DNA from: Chitinophaga sp. YR627
GTDB lineage: Bacteria > Bacteroidota > Bacteroidia > Chitinophagales > Chitinophagaceae
Direction of reading: 5' to 3'
Length of the DNA stretch: 64,000 nucleotides
NCBI RefSeq assembly: GCF_900114995.1
Contig: NZ_FOUX01000004.1
Span: forward strand, 310,001 to 374,000
Shown here: in pieces, positions 25,205 through 34,291 of the stretch
Position numbering within the stretch: the first letter of the stretch is position 1
Layout: each line of letters starts with the position of its first letter
The notes under the pieces: generated by a model
Databases searched by the model: none
Told to the model about the DNA's origin: nothing
Seen by the model: only the letters and a program-made list of their open reading frames with translations
Translations under genes and position numbers: made by a program

Positions 25205-25783
25205 ATGAATTTAAAAATCAATCAACCCGCACCGGATTTCATTACACGGGATATCAGGGGAAACACCATACAACTCAGCCAGTTCCTGGGACAAAAAGTA
25301 CTACTGACATTTTACCGGCACGTCGCCTGTCCTGTCAATCACCTTCGTTTTCAGGAACTGAGAGCATATGAAAAGGAATTCCGTAAAAAGAATCTGGTGG
25401 TACTGGCTGTGTACGAAAGCAGCAAAGACAATCTCCTGCGTTATAGTGAAGACGAAGATTATTATGCGAGGTTAATCGCTAACCCGGAGTTTGATCTATA
25501 CGAGCAATACGATATAGAGTTAAACACACTCAAGCTTTTATTCTCTATGTACAATGGGGGTCCTGCAAAAGCAGCAGCGGGATTAAAACTGATGAAACAC
25601 AGATTCAAGGCAGAGGGACATAACAATCTGATGGGTGGCGACTTTCTCATTGGCGAAGACGGTCTCCTTAAACAGGTTTATTACAACCAGTTCCTGGGAG
25701 ACCATCTGCCAACAAAAGAAATACTGACATTCATTAATGACCCGAACTATAAAGTCATCGATTCTTCAACTTGTTGTGATTAA
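25205..25783 (+). CDS. AhpC/TSA family peroxiredoxin-like protein
   Basis: This 192-residue protein starts MNLKINQPAPDFITRD. It has a thioredoxin-like fold and an active-site region TFYRHVACPVNHLRFQEL with one Cys in the peroxidatic position. A C-terminal CCD could provide resolving Cys residues. No signal peptide is seen, so it is cytoplasmic. It is divergent from osmC across operator copies 4 and 5. Its electron donor is unknown. Confidence 0.85.
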   Translation: MNLKINQPAPDFITRDIRGNTIQLSQFLGQKVLLTFYRHVACPVNHLRFQELRAYEKEFRKKNLVVLAVYESSKDNLLRYSEDEDYYARLIANPEFDLYEQYDIELNTLKLLFSMYNGGPAKAAAGLKLMKHRFKAEGHNNLMGGDFLIGEDGLLKQVYYNQFLGDHLPTKEILTFINDPNYKVIDSSTCCD

Positions 25784-25841
25784 TTCATTTTTTATCGTAT
25801 ACCCCATGCTGTTACGACAATACCAATATCTTGTATACACA

Positions 25842-27245
25842 CTAGATATTTACAGAAGGTTGTCCAGAAGCAAGGATATACGCCTCTTTCAATACTTCCG
25901 CATACGTTGGATGCGCATATGAGATCTTTCCCACTTCATTGACCGTAATCTCAAATTCCATGGCGGTCACAGCCTGTGCAATCAGATCGGCGGCTCTTGC
26001 GCCGACAATATGCACACCCAATATTTCTCCATATTTTGGATCTACCAGCACTTTCACAAAACCCTCTGTATCCATGCCTGCCCGGGCTCTTGCATTAGCA
26101 GAGAACGGAAACTTACCAACATTATACGCCACCTGTTTCTTCTTTAATTCCTCCTCAGTAGCACCTACTGAAGCAACTTCCGGCCAGGAGTATACGACAG
26201 ACGGAATACGGTCATAATGGATATGCGGGTTTCCACCATGAATACGCTCTACCACAAAAGTTGCCTCTTCCTCTGCTTTATGTGCCAACATAGCACCACC
26301 GATCACATCCCCGATAGCATAAATATTGGGAGCCGTTGTTTGTAAGGCCTCATTCACAACGATCATTCCCCTTTTGTCCAGCTGCACCTTTGTATTCTCA
26401 AGTCCCAATTGATCTGTGTATGCCTTTCTGCCCACTGCCACCAGGATATAATCCGCAGTCAGCGATTGTTCCTGACCCGCCGTGTCCTTATACCAAACCT
26501 TCGCGGTATCTCCCGCATTTTCTGTTTTAAATACAGACTGTTTCAACAAGATCTCAATACCCTCTTTAGCCAGCAGTTTCTGTAACGCAATACCCGATTC
26601 GCTATCCATGGTTGGGATCAGACGGTCAGCATACTCCAGAATGGTCACCTTTGTACCAATCCGGCTGAAAATGGAGGCCATTTCCACACCTATCACACCT
26701 CCACCGATAATAACCATCGTTTTAGGCTGTTCCTCCAGTGATAATGCTTCTGTAGAGGTAATGATCCGCTTTTTATCCAGTACCACACCTGAGATAGTTG
26801 CAGGCTTAGAGCCGGTGGCAATGATGTATTTGCCAGCCTGAATGTTACGAATCGCTCCATCCTGACCGGTAACATGCAATGTAGTATCATCCTTAAAAGC
26901 AGCCAGGCCCTGAATAACGCTGATCTTGTTCTTCTTCATCAGGTAATTCAGTCCCTGGGTATTCTTGGTTACCACCTCGCTTTTTCTTTTGTATAACTGC
27001 TTAAAATTCAGCTTTAACCCCTGAATATCTATCCCCTGCACTTCAAATTTGTGTAAAGCATCATGATAATGATGGGTACTATCCAGTAACGCCTTTGTAG
27101 GGATACATCCCACATTGGTACAGGTACCTCCCAGGGTACTGTACTTCTCAATAATCGCCGTCTTATAACCTGATTGCGCAGCACGTATAGCTGCTACATA
27201 CCCTCCGGGTCCTGAACCTATCACTACTATATCAAACTGTTCCAT
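25842..27245 (-). CDS. lpdA: Dihydrolipoyl dehydrogenase (E3)
   Basis: This 467-residue flavoprotein starts MEQFDIVVIGSGPGGYVAAIRAA. The redox site is GGTCTNVGCIPTKALL (family usual CLNVGCIPSK), with the NAD motif VIIGGGVIGVEMAS and the C-terminal His-Glu dyad in SYAHPTYAEVLKEA. It oxidises dihydrolipoamide with NAD+ in 2-oxoacid dehydrogenase or glycine cleavage systems. No dehydrogenase genes are adjacent. Its position beside OsmC and peroxiredoxin suggests it could supply lipoyl-linked peroxide reduction. Confidence 0.93.
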   Translation of the reverse strand: MEQFDIVVIGSGPGGYVAAIRAAQSGYKTAIIEKYSTLGGTCTNVGCIPTKALLDSTHHYHDALHKFEVQGIDIQGLKLNFKQLYKRKSEVVTKNTQGLNYLMKKNKISVIQGLAAFKDDTTLHVTGQDGAIRNIQAGKYIIATGSKPATISGVVLDKKRIITSTEALSLEEQPKTMVIIGGGVIGVEMASIFSRIGTKVTILEYADRLIPTMDSESGIALQKLLAKEGIEILLKQSVFKTENAGDTAKVWYKDTAGQEQSLTADYILVAVGRKAYTDQLGLENTKVQLDKRGMIVVNEALQTTAPNIYAIGDVIGGAMLAHKAEEEATFVVERIHGGNPHIHYDRIPSVVYSWPEVASVGATEEELKKKQVAYNVGKFPFSANARARAGMDTEGFVKVLVDPKYGEILGVHIVGARAADLIAQAVTAMEFEITVNEVGKISYAHPTYAEVLKEAYILASGQPSVNI

Positions 27246-27286
27246 TGTTGTTAATATGTTTGTTGTTACTAATTGTAGCTGATCAG

Positions 27287-27308
27287 AAAAATACCTTTCG
27301 GTATATTT
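27287..27308. promoter_or_regulatory. Palindromic operator, lpd side
   Basis: ATACC-TTTC-GGTAT with A/T flanks, a weaker copy of the perfect palindrome at 27361. It lies about 45 nt upstream of the lpd start codon. Confidence 0.5.
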
Positions 27309-27360
27309 ACATGCATAAAAATGGGCTCGTCCATCGAACTTACCACTGTAAAGGTAGTTA

Positions 27361-27382
27361 AAATATACCAATTGGTATATTT
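27361..27382. promoter_or_regulatory. Perfect palindromic operator between lpd and the aldolase gene
   Basis: AAATATACCAA and TTGGTATATTT form a perfect 22-bp palindrome. It is placed to control the divergent lpd and aldolase genes. The half-site differs from the redox-cluster palindrome, so a different regulator is implied; none is encoded next to it. Confidence 0.65.
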
Positions 27383-27426
27383 ATATATCATAAAGCTTCC
27401 CCATCTTTGCAAAAAAAGAAGAACGG

Positions 27427-28446
27427 ATGTACAGCTTTAAAAACGATTATGCTGAGGGAGCACATCCCAATATCCTGCAACGACTGATAGCAAGTAATCC
27501 TGAACAACATCCGGGATATGGGGAAGATGAGTATAGCGTAAAAGCCAGACAGCTGATCCGCCAGCAGATAGCAAAGGAAAACAGCGGCGTGTATTTCGTT
27601 ACGGGAGGTACGCAGGCGAATCGTTTAGTGATCACTGCTTTTCTCAGACCGCATGAGGCTGTGATCAGCGCCAGAACAGGCCATATCTTCGTACATGAAG
27701 CAGGCGCTATCGAAGCCAGCGGACATAAAGTGATCACAGTTGACAGTCCGGACGGCAAACTAACACCGGCAGCAATAGAAGAGGTCCTGCAACAACACGC
27801 GCTTGCCCCTCATATGGTCAAACCTAAACTGGTTTACATCTCCAACTCTACCGAAATAGGCACTATTTATACCAAACAGGAACTGACGGCTTTATCTGTA
27901 TGCTGCCGGCAACACCAGTTGTACTTGTTCATGGACGGTGCCCGTCTGGGTAGTGCATTGGCAGCGGCAGCGGGTGATCTTACCCTGGCTGACATCGCCA
28001 GTCTGACCGACGCCTTTTATATAGGCGCCACCAAAAACGGCGGACTCTTAGGCGAAGCCATCGTCATCAATAATCCACAACTAGACGTTGATTTCCCTTA
28101 TATCCTTAAACAAAATGGCGCTTTACTCGCCAAAGGACGTTTGTTAGGCATCCAGTTTTTCGAACTGTTCCAGAATGACCTTTATTTCAACCTTGCCAGA
28201 CATGCCAATGCAGCTGCCACCAGGATCTCAGATCATGTACGCAGCAAAGGATATGACCTGCTGATCGACTCTCCTACCAACCAGATCTTCCCGATCTTTC
28301 CAGATACGCTGATAGAAGAATTAGGCAGGCAATTCCAGTTCTACCCCTGGAAGAAGATAGACGATCAGCATACCGCACTGCGGTTGATCACATCCTGGAC
28401 AACGGAGGACAGCATGGTAGATGCTTTCATAGCAGCTATCCATTAA
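27427..28446 (+). CDS. Low-specificity threonine aldolase family PLP enzyme
   Basis: This 339-residue protein starts MYSFKNDYAEGAHPNILQRL. It has FVTGGTQANRLV, GHIFVHEAGAIEASGHK, LFMDGARLGSAL and the PLP lysine motif YIGATKNGGLLGEA. This is the beta-eliminating lyase/threonine aldolase fold, which cleaves threonine to glycine and acetaldehyde in the cytoplasm. A related PLP lyase activity cannot be excluded. It is divergent from lpd across two palindromes. Confidence 0.9.
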   Translation: MYSFKNDYAEGAHPNILQRLIASNPEQHPGYGEDEYSVKARQLIRQQIAKENSGVYFVTGGTQANRLVITAFLRPHEAVISARTGHIFVHEAGAIEASGHKVITVDSPDGKLTPAAIEEVLQQHALAPHMVKPKLVYISNSTEIGTIYTKQELTALSVCCRQHQLYLFMDGARLGSALAAAAGDLTLADIASLTDAFYIGATKNGGLLGEAIVINNPQLDVDFPYILKQNGALLAKGRLLGIQFFELFQNDLYFNLARHANAAATRISDHVRSKGYDLLIDSPTNQIFPIFPDTLIEELGRQFQFYPWKKIDDQHTALRLITSWTTEDSMVDAFIAAIH

Positions 28447-28509
28447 AAATCAATCTCTTTCAGATCGTAATTTATTACCTTTACCGGCCTAAAAATGTCC
28501 CAACCATAA

Positions 28510-29379
28510 ATGTTATACATACTACTAAGCGTCATTTGCAGCGTCACGGTATCCGTATTGCTGAAACTGGCTAAACGCTACGAGATCAATATCCTCCAGG
28601 CCATCACCACCAATTACATTGTTGCTGCCGCCTTCAGTTTTCTACTCTATCAGCCTGACCTGGCACAGGTCGGTGCCCAATCTCCCTGGTGGGCATTTAT
28701 CAGCTTAGCATTATTGCTGCCTTCTGTATTTCTGATCTTAGGCGCTTCTGTTAAGCAGGCAGGTATCGTAAAGACCGATATTGCACAGCGCCTGTCATTG
28801 TTCATATCAATTGTTGCCGCCTGGTTGCTATTCAAAGAGACCTTTAATAACTATAAGATCATCGGACTGATACTCGGTTTCGTGGCTATCTTCTTTGTGC
28901 TTCGTAAACCACAGCAACAAACCAGTGAGCGTAATCAGTCATTAGCGCCGTTATTTGTATTCTTAGGATTTGGTATCATCGATATTCTATTCAAACAGGT
29001 AGCTTTATCAAAAGAAGTTCCCTACACCACTTCATTGACTCTTATCTTTATATTATCATTTATCGTTGCTGTTATTATTTCAGCGGTACAGGTAATTGCA
29101 AAAAAAGAGCAGGTACGTGTTAAGAATATTCTCTGCGGAATCATCCTCGGATTCTTCAACTTCGGAAACATCCTGTTCTATATGAAGGCGCATAAATTAC
29201 TGCATGACAATCCTTCTACTGTTTTCGCAGCCATGAACCTGGGTGTGATCATCATAGGCAGCCTGACAGGTATTATCATCTTTAAAGAAAGGCTCAATCG
29301 CTATAATTACGTTGGTATTATCCTCGCTATCATTGCCGTGATCTGCATTACGCTATCACAGATATATGCTGCTAAATGA
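28510..29379 (+). CDS. EamA/DMT family transporter
   Basis: This 289-residue inner membrane protein has about ten hydrophobic helices in two EamA repeats, with typical ends TDIAQRLSLFISIVAAWLLF and NLGVIIIGSLTGIIIFKERL. It is a drug/metabolite transporter of unknown substrate. It lies 63 nt after the aldolase gene and may be co-transcribed. A terminator follows. Confidence 0.88.
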   Translation: MLYILLSVICSVTVSVLLKLAKRYEINILQAITTNYIVAAAFSFLLYQPDLAQVGAQSPWWAFISLALLLPSVFLILGASVKQAGIVKTDIAQRLSLFISIVAAWLLFKETFNNYKIIGLILGFVAIFFVLRKPQQQTSERNQSLAPLFVFLGFGIIDILFKQVALSKEVPYTTSLTLIFILSFIVAVIISAVQVIAKKEQVRVKNILCGIILGFFNFGNILFYMKAHKLLHDNPSTVFAAMNLGVIIIGSLTGIIIFKERLNRYNYVGIILAIIAVICITLSQIYAAK

Positions 29380-29383
29380 TTAA

Positions 29384-29442
29384 AAAATTAGCTGTATCTT
29401 TTCCCAACATCTATGGATATGCGAAAAAATACAGCTAATTTT
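29384..29442 (+). terminator. Terminator-like inverted repeat
   Basis: AAAATTAGCTGTAT (29384-29397) and ATACAGCTAATTTT (29429-29442) form a perfect 14-bp stem with a 31-nt loop. Confidence 0.65.
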
Positions 29443-29604
29443 ACACTGTGATTTTTACAGATCAAAACAACAAAATCCCTGGTTTAACCTATCCCCTGAC
29501 AATTCATATGTACCTTTCGGCGATCATCCCTAAACATGTGTCTGCGCAAGTGCATTTATAGTTTCCCTTGATATTTATAGTTAACCAAATAAATAGTCCC
29601 TTAC

Positions 29605-30825
29605 ATGAAAAAAACGATTGTATACCGTTATGCCATTATCCTGTCGGTATTATCAGGTATCTTATTCTCCTGCAGCAAAAGCAACATCGAGCCTGAGCCT
29701 GCTGAAGGTCTTCCGGACAACGCTGTGCTGAGCTACATTAAAAAACTAGGTTATAAAGACAGTCAGATCAAAGACATCGGAGAAGAATATCTTGTTGATG
29801 AAGATATTTTATTCAGCAAAACAAGCCAGCCGGACCTGTCCCTTTTGGATGAACCCAAAACAGAACAATATGGCACCGCCAATTATGTAGGATATATTTA
29901 CCAGCCCTATATTACGGTGAATATTAGCCCTTCTATGATTAATTATGAAGACGAGGTTAAGAGCGCGATAGCAATGTGGAACGCCGTTCCTAACTGCAGG
30001 GTTAAGTTTATACTTTCAATTACGGCTGCAACTGCTAATCTCATCATCTCAAACGCCAATCTCGGAACAGGCGTTTGCGGCGCGGCCTATTACCCAATGA
30101 ACGGCCGTGTTGGCGCAAAGGTAAAGATCAATATCAGCCAGATCGCCGGTAATTCTTTTGCACAGCGGACCCGTACGATCGCTCATGAACTCGGACATGC
30201 TATTGGTTTCAGACATACCAACTGGCAGTCCGGCGAACCACAATCAGGTGTACTAAGCGATAACGGCGCCTATTTCGACGCTTATCATATTCTCGGCACA
30301 CCAACAGGTGAGGATGCCAATTCGCTGATGAACGGCGGAGAATGTGGTTCCGGCGCCACCAAACTTTCCCCCTATGATATCTTAGCTGTTCAGTTCCTGT
30401 ATCCAGCACAGGCTCCGGTAGCTGGCACGGTCCCTGCCTTCCGTTATTATTCCAGATCCACACCAACGGATTATTTCTATACGACCAGTCTCGGAGAACT
30501 TGGTGTCGGCGCCAACAACGATTATATTTTTGAAGGCATAGGATTTTATACGCTCCCTGACGAATCAGCCAATACAGTTCCTGTGTACCGTTGGGTACGT
30601 AACGACGGAGATCACTTCTGGACGACCAGCACAAGCGAAATTCCTGTCAACAGCAATTTAGAAGGTATTGCTTTTTATGTATACGGCTCTCCTATCAATA
30701 ATGCAGTACCTGTGTACAGATATGTTAACGGTGCCACCAACGATCATTTCTATACTAAAAACCTGGACGAAGGCACGCTCCGTGCGGGATATGTACTCGA
30801 AGGCATTGCCTGGTATGCTTACTAA
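29605..30825 (+). CDS. M57-like zinc metalloprotease lipoprotein with C-terminal repeats
   Basis: This 406-residue protein has a lipoprotein signal peptide (SVLSGILFSCS). A metalloprotease domain at about 100-270 has the zinc motif TIAHELGHAIGFRHTNW (HExxHxxGFxH), matching the Peptidase_M57 group. The C-terminal 135 residues hold three repeats (VPAFRYYSR...DYFYT; VPVYRWV...DHFWT; VPVYRYV...DHFYT, each followed by a G-Y/EGIAFY element), a DUF5648-like beta-propeller or lectin-like unit. It should be a cell-surface or secreted protease. The repeat domain may bind a substrate or glycan. Confidence 0.88.
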   Translation: MKKTIVYRYAIILSVLSGILFSCSKSNIEPEPAEGLPDNAVLSYIKKLGYKDSQIKDIGEEYLVDEDILFSKTSQPDLSLLDEPKTEQYGTANYVGYIYQPYITVNISPSMINYEDEVKSAIAMWNAVPNCRVKFILSITAATANLIISNANLGTGVCGAAYYPMNGRVGAKVKINISQIAGNSFAQRTRTIAHELGHAIGFRHTNWQSGEPQSGVLSDNGAYFDAYHILGTPTGEDANSLMNGGECGSGATKLSPYDILAVQFLYPAQAPVAGTVPAFRYYSRSTPTDYFYTTSLGELGVGANNDYIFEGIGFYTLPDESANTVPVYRWVRNDGDHFWTTSTSEIPVNSNLEGIAFYVYGSPINNAVPVYRYVNGATNDHFYTKNLDEGTLRAGYVLEGIAWYAY

Positions 30826-30841
30826 ATAAAACGCTTTTTTA

Positions 30842-30878
30842 CAACAAGCCTGGCATCCAGTAGCTGCCAGGCTTGTTG
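30842..30878 (+). terminator. Intrinsic terminator
   Basis: CAACAAGCCTGGCA and TGCCAGGCTTGTTG form a perfect stem around a 10-nt loop, soon after the metalloprotease stop codon. Confidence 0.8.
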
Positions 30879-30900
30879 ATAACTCCTCAATACGCGACTA

Positions 30901-30981
30901 TCCCCAATTATCATCCTCCTGCTTTTTTTCTCCTGCAAGCAAACAACCCATACCGATACTGCGGCTTCCGCTTACCTCTAA
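30901..30981 (+). pseudogene. Possible decayed lipoprotein N-terminus
   Basis: A frame with no start codon reads SPIIILLLFFSCKQTTHTDT then AASAYL and stop. The hydrophobic run followed by SC looks like a lipobox, but there is no Met upstream in frame and the frame ends after 26 residues. Confidence 0.3.
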
Positions 30982-31054
30982 TTTCCGTGACCTTACACGG
31001 AATTCCTATTTTTAATTGTATATTAAACGATTAAATCAACCTATCAGCCGTAGC

Positions 31055-31684
31055 ATGTATTGTAAATTATTTATCCCGATCGGTATTTTGCTGATCTGTA
31101 GTTGCCTGCAAAACCGGCAACCTACAAATCAGGACCCAACATCCTCCATTCCAAAAGAACAACTTGACTCCATTATGGCGCTCGCTCAGGCACAGGCAGC
31201 ACAAGCTGATACACTTGGTACACTGATCCTTTCCATTGACTACAGCGTAAAGGCAACCCCGGAAGATAAATCCCCTGATGGAATCCTTCCGTGGGTGAGC
31301 ATCGCGGAAACAGACTCCGAGATCAAAAGACTGATTGACCCGGATGAGATAGTCCTGCCTTATACAAAAGCCAGGCTGATCATAGACTATCCCCTGAACA
31401 ATCCCGCTATATTTGAGTTATCTGCCGAAGGCAAAGGTTTCACCAGGAAACAGCTCATCCAGTACATCGGTGATAAATACCATATGATATATGAAGAAGA
31501 AGAGCAGTCAGCGGCTACCAAAACGATCCCGTTGAAGGAAAGAGATGGGCTGATTAACAGGAATTCGACCGATGGAAAATATGGCGTTTGGGGGCATGAT
31601 CTTTCCGACCTCTCTTTAACCACTGTTGAAGTATACAGGGATGACAAAGGGCAAATTTCTCTGATCCTGGATATCAATTCCTGA
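31055..31684 (+). CDS. Hypothetical lipoprotein
   Basis: This 209-residue protein begins MYCKLFIPIGILLICSC, a lipoprotein signal peptide. The mature part has a Gln/Ala-rich helix (LAQAQAAQADTLGT), then a domain ending WGHDLSDLSLTTVEVYRDD. I do not recognise it. A TTG at 31016 would extend the frame but puts the signal peptide internally. A fragment of another lipoprotein-like frame lies just upstream at 30901. Confidence 0.65.
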   Translation: MYCKLFIPIGILLICSCLQNRQPTNQDPTSSIPKEQLDSIMALAQAQAAQADTLGTLILSIDYSVKATPEDKSPDGILPWVSIAETDSEIKRLIDPDEIVLPYTKARLIIDYPLNNPAIFELSAEGKGFTRKQLIQYIGDKYHMIYEEEEQSAATKTIPLKERDGLINRNSTDGKYGVWGHDLSDLSLTTVEVYRDDKGQISLILDINS

Positions 31685-31802
31685 CAGGATGCGGTAATAA
31701 GCCGTACAATAAGCGTTCGTATAATATGGGGCATTGCCCATCGATTTATAAATCGTACAGGTAATGTTATAAAACCTACCCGTATCAGAACGCATAGCCA
31801 TT

Positions 31803-31810
31803 TATCTTTG
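31803..31810 (+). promoter_or_regulatory. TAnnTTTG promoter box for the amidohydrolase
   Basis: TATCTTTG, 16 nt before the ATG at 31827. No clear -33 element is visible. Confidence 0.5.
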
Positions 31811-31826
31811 ACACAAAGATTCAACC

Positions 31827-33161
31827 ATGCGTTCTACTAATATTTCCAGAAAAGATTTTATCAGAAATTCTGCACTCGCCACATTGGGACTGGGTATTAC
31901 CCCTTCCCTGCTGACGGATGCAAAAGCGGCCACTTCCCCCGAAACGGCCGTAGCTGGTAAAAAGCAGCTGAAACTGAAAAACGTACGCCTGGAAACGGGA
32001 TTTGAATATGAAGGTGAAGAAGTGATCGCTACCAGAACCGGACTGTTCTGTGTTGAAATAGACAACGGAAAGATCACAGCCATCCTTCCGAATGATCCAA
32101 AGGCCAATGCAACAGATGCCAAAGGCTTCCTGATGTTGCCCGCCTTCAAAGACATGCACATCCATCTGGATAAAACCGGCTATGGTAGCCCCTGGAAAGC
32201 TGCCAGAAGAAAACAGGGAGGTGTAAAAGGAATGATCGCGCTGGAACAGCAGATCCTCCCGGAAATGCTGAAAACATCCACCGATCACGCAGAGAAATTA
32301 GTAGAATTATTACAGTCCTGCGGTTCCAGCTTTGCCAGAAGCCATGTGAATATCGAACCTACCTCTAAACTGGACTCGCTTAAAAATCTGCAGAAAGCAC
32401 TGGAGAACAAAAAAGACTCCTTTGGCGCCGAACTGGTCGCTTTTCCTCAGCATGGGCTGTATTATACAGACTCCACGTCCCTGATGAAAGAAGCCGCTAA
32501 GATGGATATTGATTTTATCGGAGGGGTGGATCCCTATTCGCTGGACGGAGAGATCGCCAAACCGATGGACTTTATCGTTAAACTCGCGCTGGATAATAAC
32601 AAAGGCATCGACATCCACCTGCATGAATCCGGGGAGTCCGGACTGAAAACAGTAGAATATCTGATAGACAGGGTAAATGAAAATCCGGTCCTGAAAGGAA
32701 AAACCTTCCTCAGCCATTGCTTTGTACTGGGCAAACTGGAAAAACAGAAACAGGAAGAAATCGCAGATAAACTGGCGCAGGCGCAGATCGGTATTATGTC
32801 TACCATACCTTTCGGCGGACTGATCATGCCAATTCCAACATTATATAAGTACGGTGTCACCGTAGGTACCGGCAACGACAGCATTATTGATCACTGGAAT
32901 ACCTGGGGACTGGGTAGCGTACTGCAGAAAGCCAATCTGATGGCACAGTTATATGGCTATTCAACAGAATTCCTGCTGTCCCGTAGTCTCAAGCTGGCTA
33001 CCTACAACGTCCTCCCGCTCGATGATAAAGGGCAGCAACAGTGGCCAAAGACAGGTGATGCTGCTGATGTGGTACTGATTGATGCCAGCTGCTCCGCAGA
33101 AGCTGTATCCAGGATATCCCCTGTCAGATCACTGATCCACCAGGGTAAAATTGTCTTCTGA
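31827..33161 (+). CDS. Exported metal-dependent amidohydrolase (cytosine deaminase-like)
   Basis: This 444-residue protein starts MRSTNISRKDFIRNSALATL, an export signal similar to Tat type but with SRKDF rather than RR. It has the metal sites LPAFKDMHIHLDK, IDIHLHESGESG and FLSHCFVLG, and a GTGNDSIIDHW motif with the catalytic Asp, as in the cytosine deaminase-like branch of the amidohydrolase superfamily. Its substrate is unknown. An AraC-type regulator gene follows and may control it. Confidence 0.85.
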   Translation: MRSTNISRKDFIRNSALATLGLGITPSLLTDAKAATSPETAVAGKKQLKLKNVRLETGFEYEGEEVIATRTGLFCVEIDNGKITAILPNDPKANATDAKGFLMLPAFKDMHIHLDKTGYGSPWKAARRKQGGVKGMIALEQQILPEMLKTSTDHAEKLVELLQSCGSSFARSHVNIEPTSKLDSLKNLQKALENKKDSFGAELVAFPQHGLYYTDSTSLMKEAAKMDIDFIGGVDPYSLDGEIAKPMDFIVKLALDNNKGIDIHLHESGESGLKTVEYLIDRVNENPVLKGKTFLSHCFVLGKLEKQKQEEIADKLAQAQIGIMSTIPFGGLIMPIPTLYKYGVTVGTGNDSIIDHWNTWGLGSVLQKANLMAQLYGYSTEFLLSRSLKLATYNVLPLDDKGQQQWPKTGDAADVVLIDASCSAEAVSRISPVRSLIHQGKIVF

Positions 33162-33305
33162 TTCCCCCTGCAACACGCAAAAAAGGCCGGTTACAGGGAG
33201 ATCGTAAAGATCCTGGAGTCCTGATAGTGTGGTAGTTATCGTTGACGGGGCTGCGTTATTTTCACTAATTTAGCCAGGCTATCGCAAACGAACCATACCA
33301 GTCAG

Positions 33306-34157
33306 ATGAATAATCAGAAAGATCATTTTCCGGTATTGAGCATTCAGGAGTTCAGTCAGGGTAAATCCGAAGATTGCACCGTATTGTTTCATGAATTACA
33401 TGGAGAACGATCTATTGACGAAGCCCATAAACATGACTTCTTCATCGCCATCCTTTTCGAAGAAGGACGCGGAACGCATACCATCGATTTTATCGAACAT
33501 CCCATTGCCAATCTGCAACTGCACATGGTCTTTCCCGGGCAGGTACATCAATGGAAAATAAAAAAGGAAACGATCGGCTATCAGCTGATGATAGAACGGG
33601 AAGCTTTTGAATCTTTCCTTCCCAACCTGCGCTTTTCATCAGCGTTATATCAACGCCATCCGGTGATAACACTTAAGAAGGGAGCTTATGACACACTGCT
33701 CTACGAATTTCGCTGTGTACAGAAAGAACTTGAAAAAAATGTCCCTTTTGAAGCACTGGTCAAAGCCCGCTGTGGTATCATAGGATTACTGATCAGTAAA
33801 ACTGCGGAAAAACGCTTCAGCGATTTTGATATATACAATTCCAATGCGATCCTCTCGCGCTTCATTGGTCTGATTGATAAACACTTTAAGGAAGAACGTT
33901 CCGTCGCCTTTTATGCACATGAGATCAATATCTCTCCCAATTACCTGAATATGGTGTGCAGAAAGCAGCTGAATGTCGCTGCATCCTCTCTTATACAGGA
34001 CAGGGTGTTGCTGGAGGCAAAAAGACTACTGAAAACGTCTGCTATGACGGTAAAAGAAATCGTATTCGACCTGGGCTTTTACGATCACGCCAACTTCTCC
34101 AAATTCTTCAAATCTCATACAGGCATGACGCCATCAACATTTAAAGACCTGAAATAA
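33306..34157 (+). CDS. AraC family transcriptional regulator
   Basis: This 283-residue protein has an N-terminal cupin-like sensor domain (EAHKHDFFIAILFEEGRGTH) and a C-terminal double helix-turn-helix (about 190-283) with the AraC signature VKEIVFDLGFYDHANFSKFF. It probably senses a small molecule. The neighbouring amidohydrolase is a possible target, by proximity only. It ends just before a 35-bp perfect palindrome. Confidence 0.93.
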   Translation: MNNQKDHFPVLSIQEFSQGKSEDCTVLFHELHGERSIDEAHKHDFFIAILFEEGRGTHTIDFIEHPIANLQLHMVFPGQVHQWKIKKETIGYQLMIEREAFESFLPNLRFSSALYQRHPVITLKKGAYDTLLYEFRCVQKELEKNVPFEALVKARCGIIGLLISKTAEKRFSDFDIYNSNAILSRFIGLIDKHFKEERSVAFYAHEINISPNYLNMVCRKQLNVAASSLIQDRVLLEAKRLLKTSAMTVKEIVFDLGFYDHANFSKFFKSHTGMTPSTFKDLK

Positions 34158-34187
34158 AGGTATAGTTACTGTTCGGTCTATTCTTTG

Positions 34188-34260
34188 TTTGATATTTACC
34201 ATCCTACGTTCATCCTTCGTTCATGGAACGAAGGATGAACGTAGGATGGTAAATATCAAA
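34188..34260. repeat. Perfect 35-bp inverted repeat with 3-nt loop
   Basis: The left arm (34188-34222) and right arm (34226-34260) are exact reverse complements around ATG. Within each arm two 11-mers, ATCCTACGTTC and ATCCTTCGTTC, are near-identical tandem copies. It lies between convergent genes (AraC and a hypothetical exported protein) and has no T-tract. A long bidirectional terminator or a mobile-hairpin remnant are both possible. Confidence 0.85.
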
Positions 34261-34291
34261 GCGGCATTTATAAATAATACAAGACCCGGTT

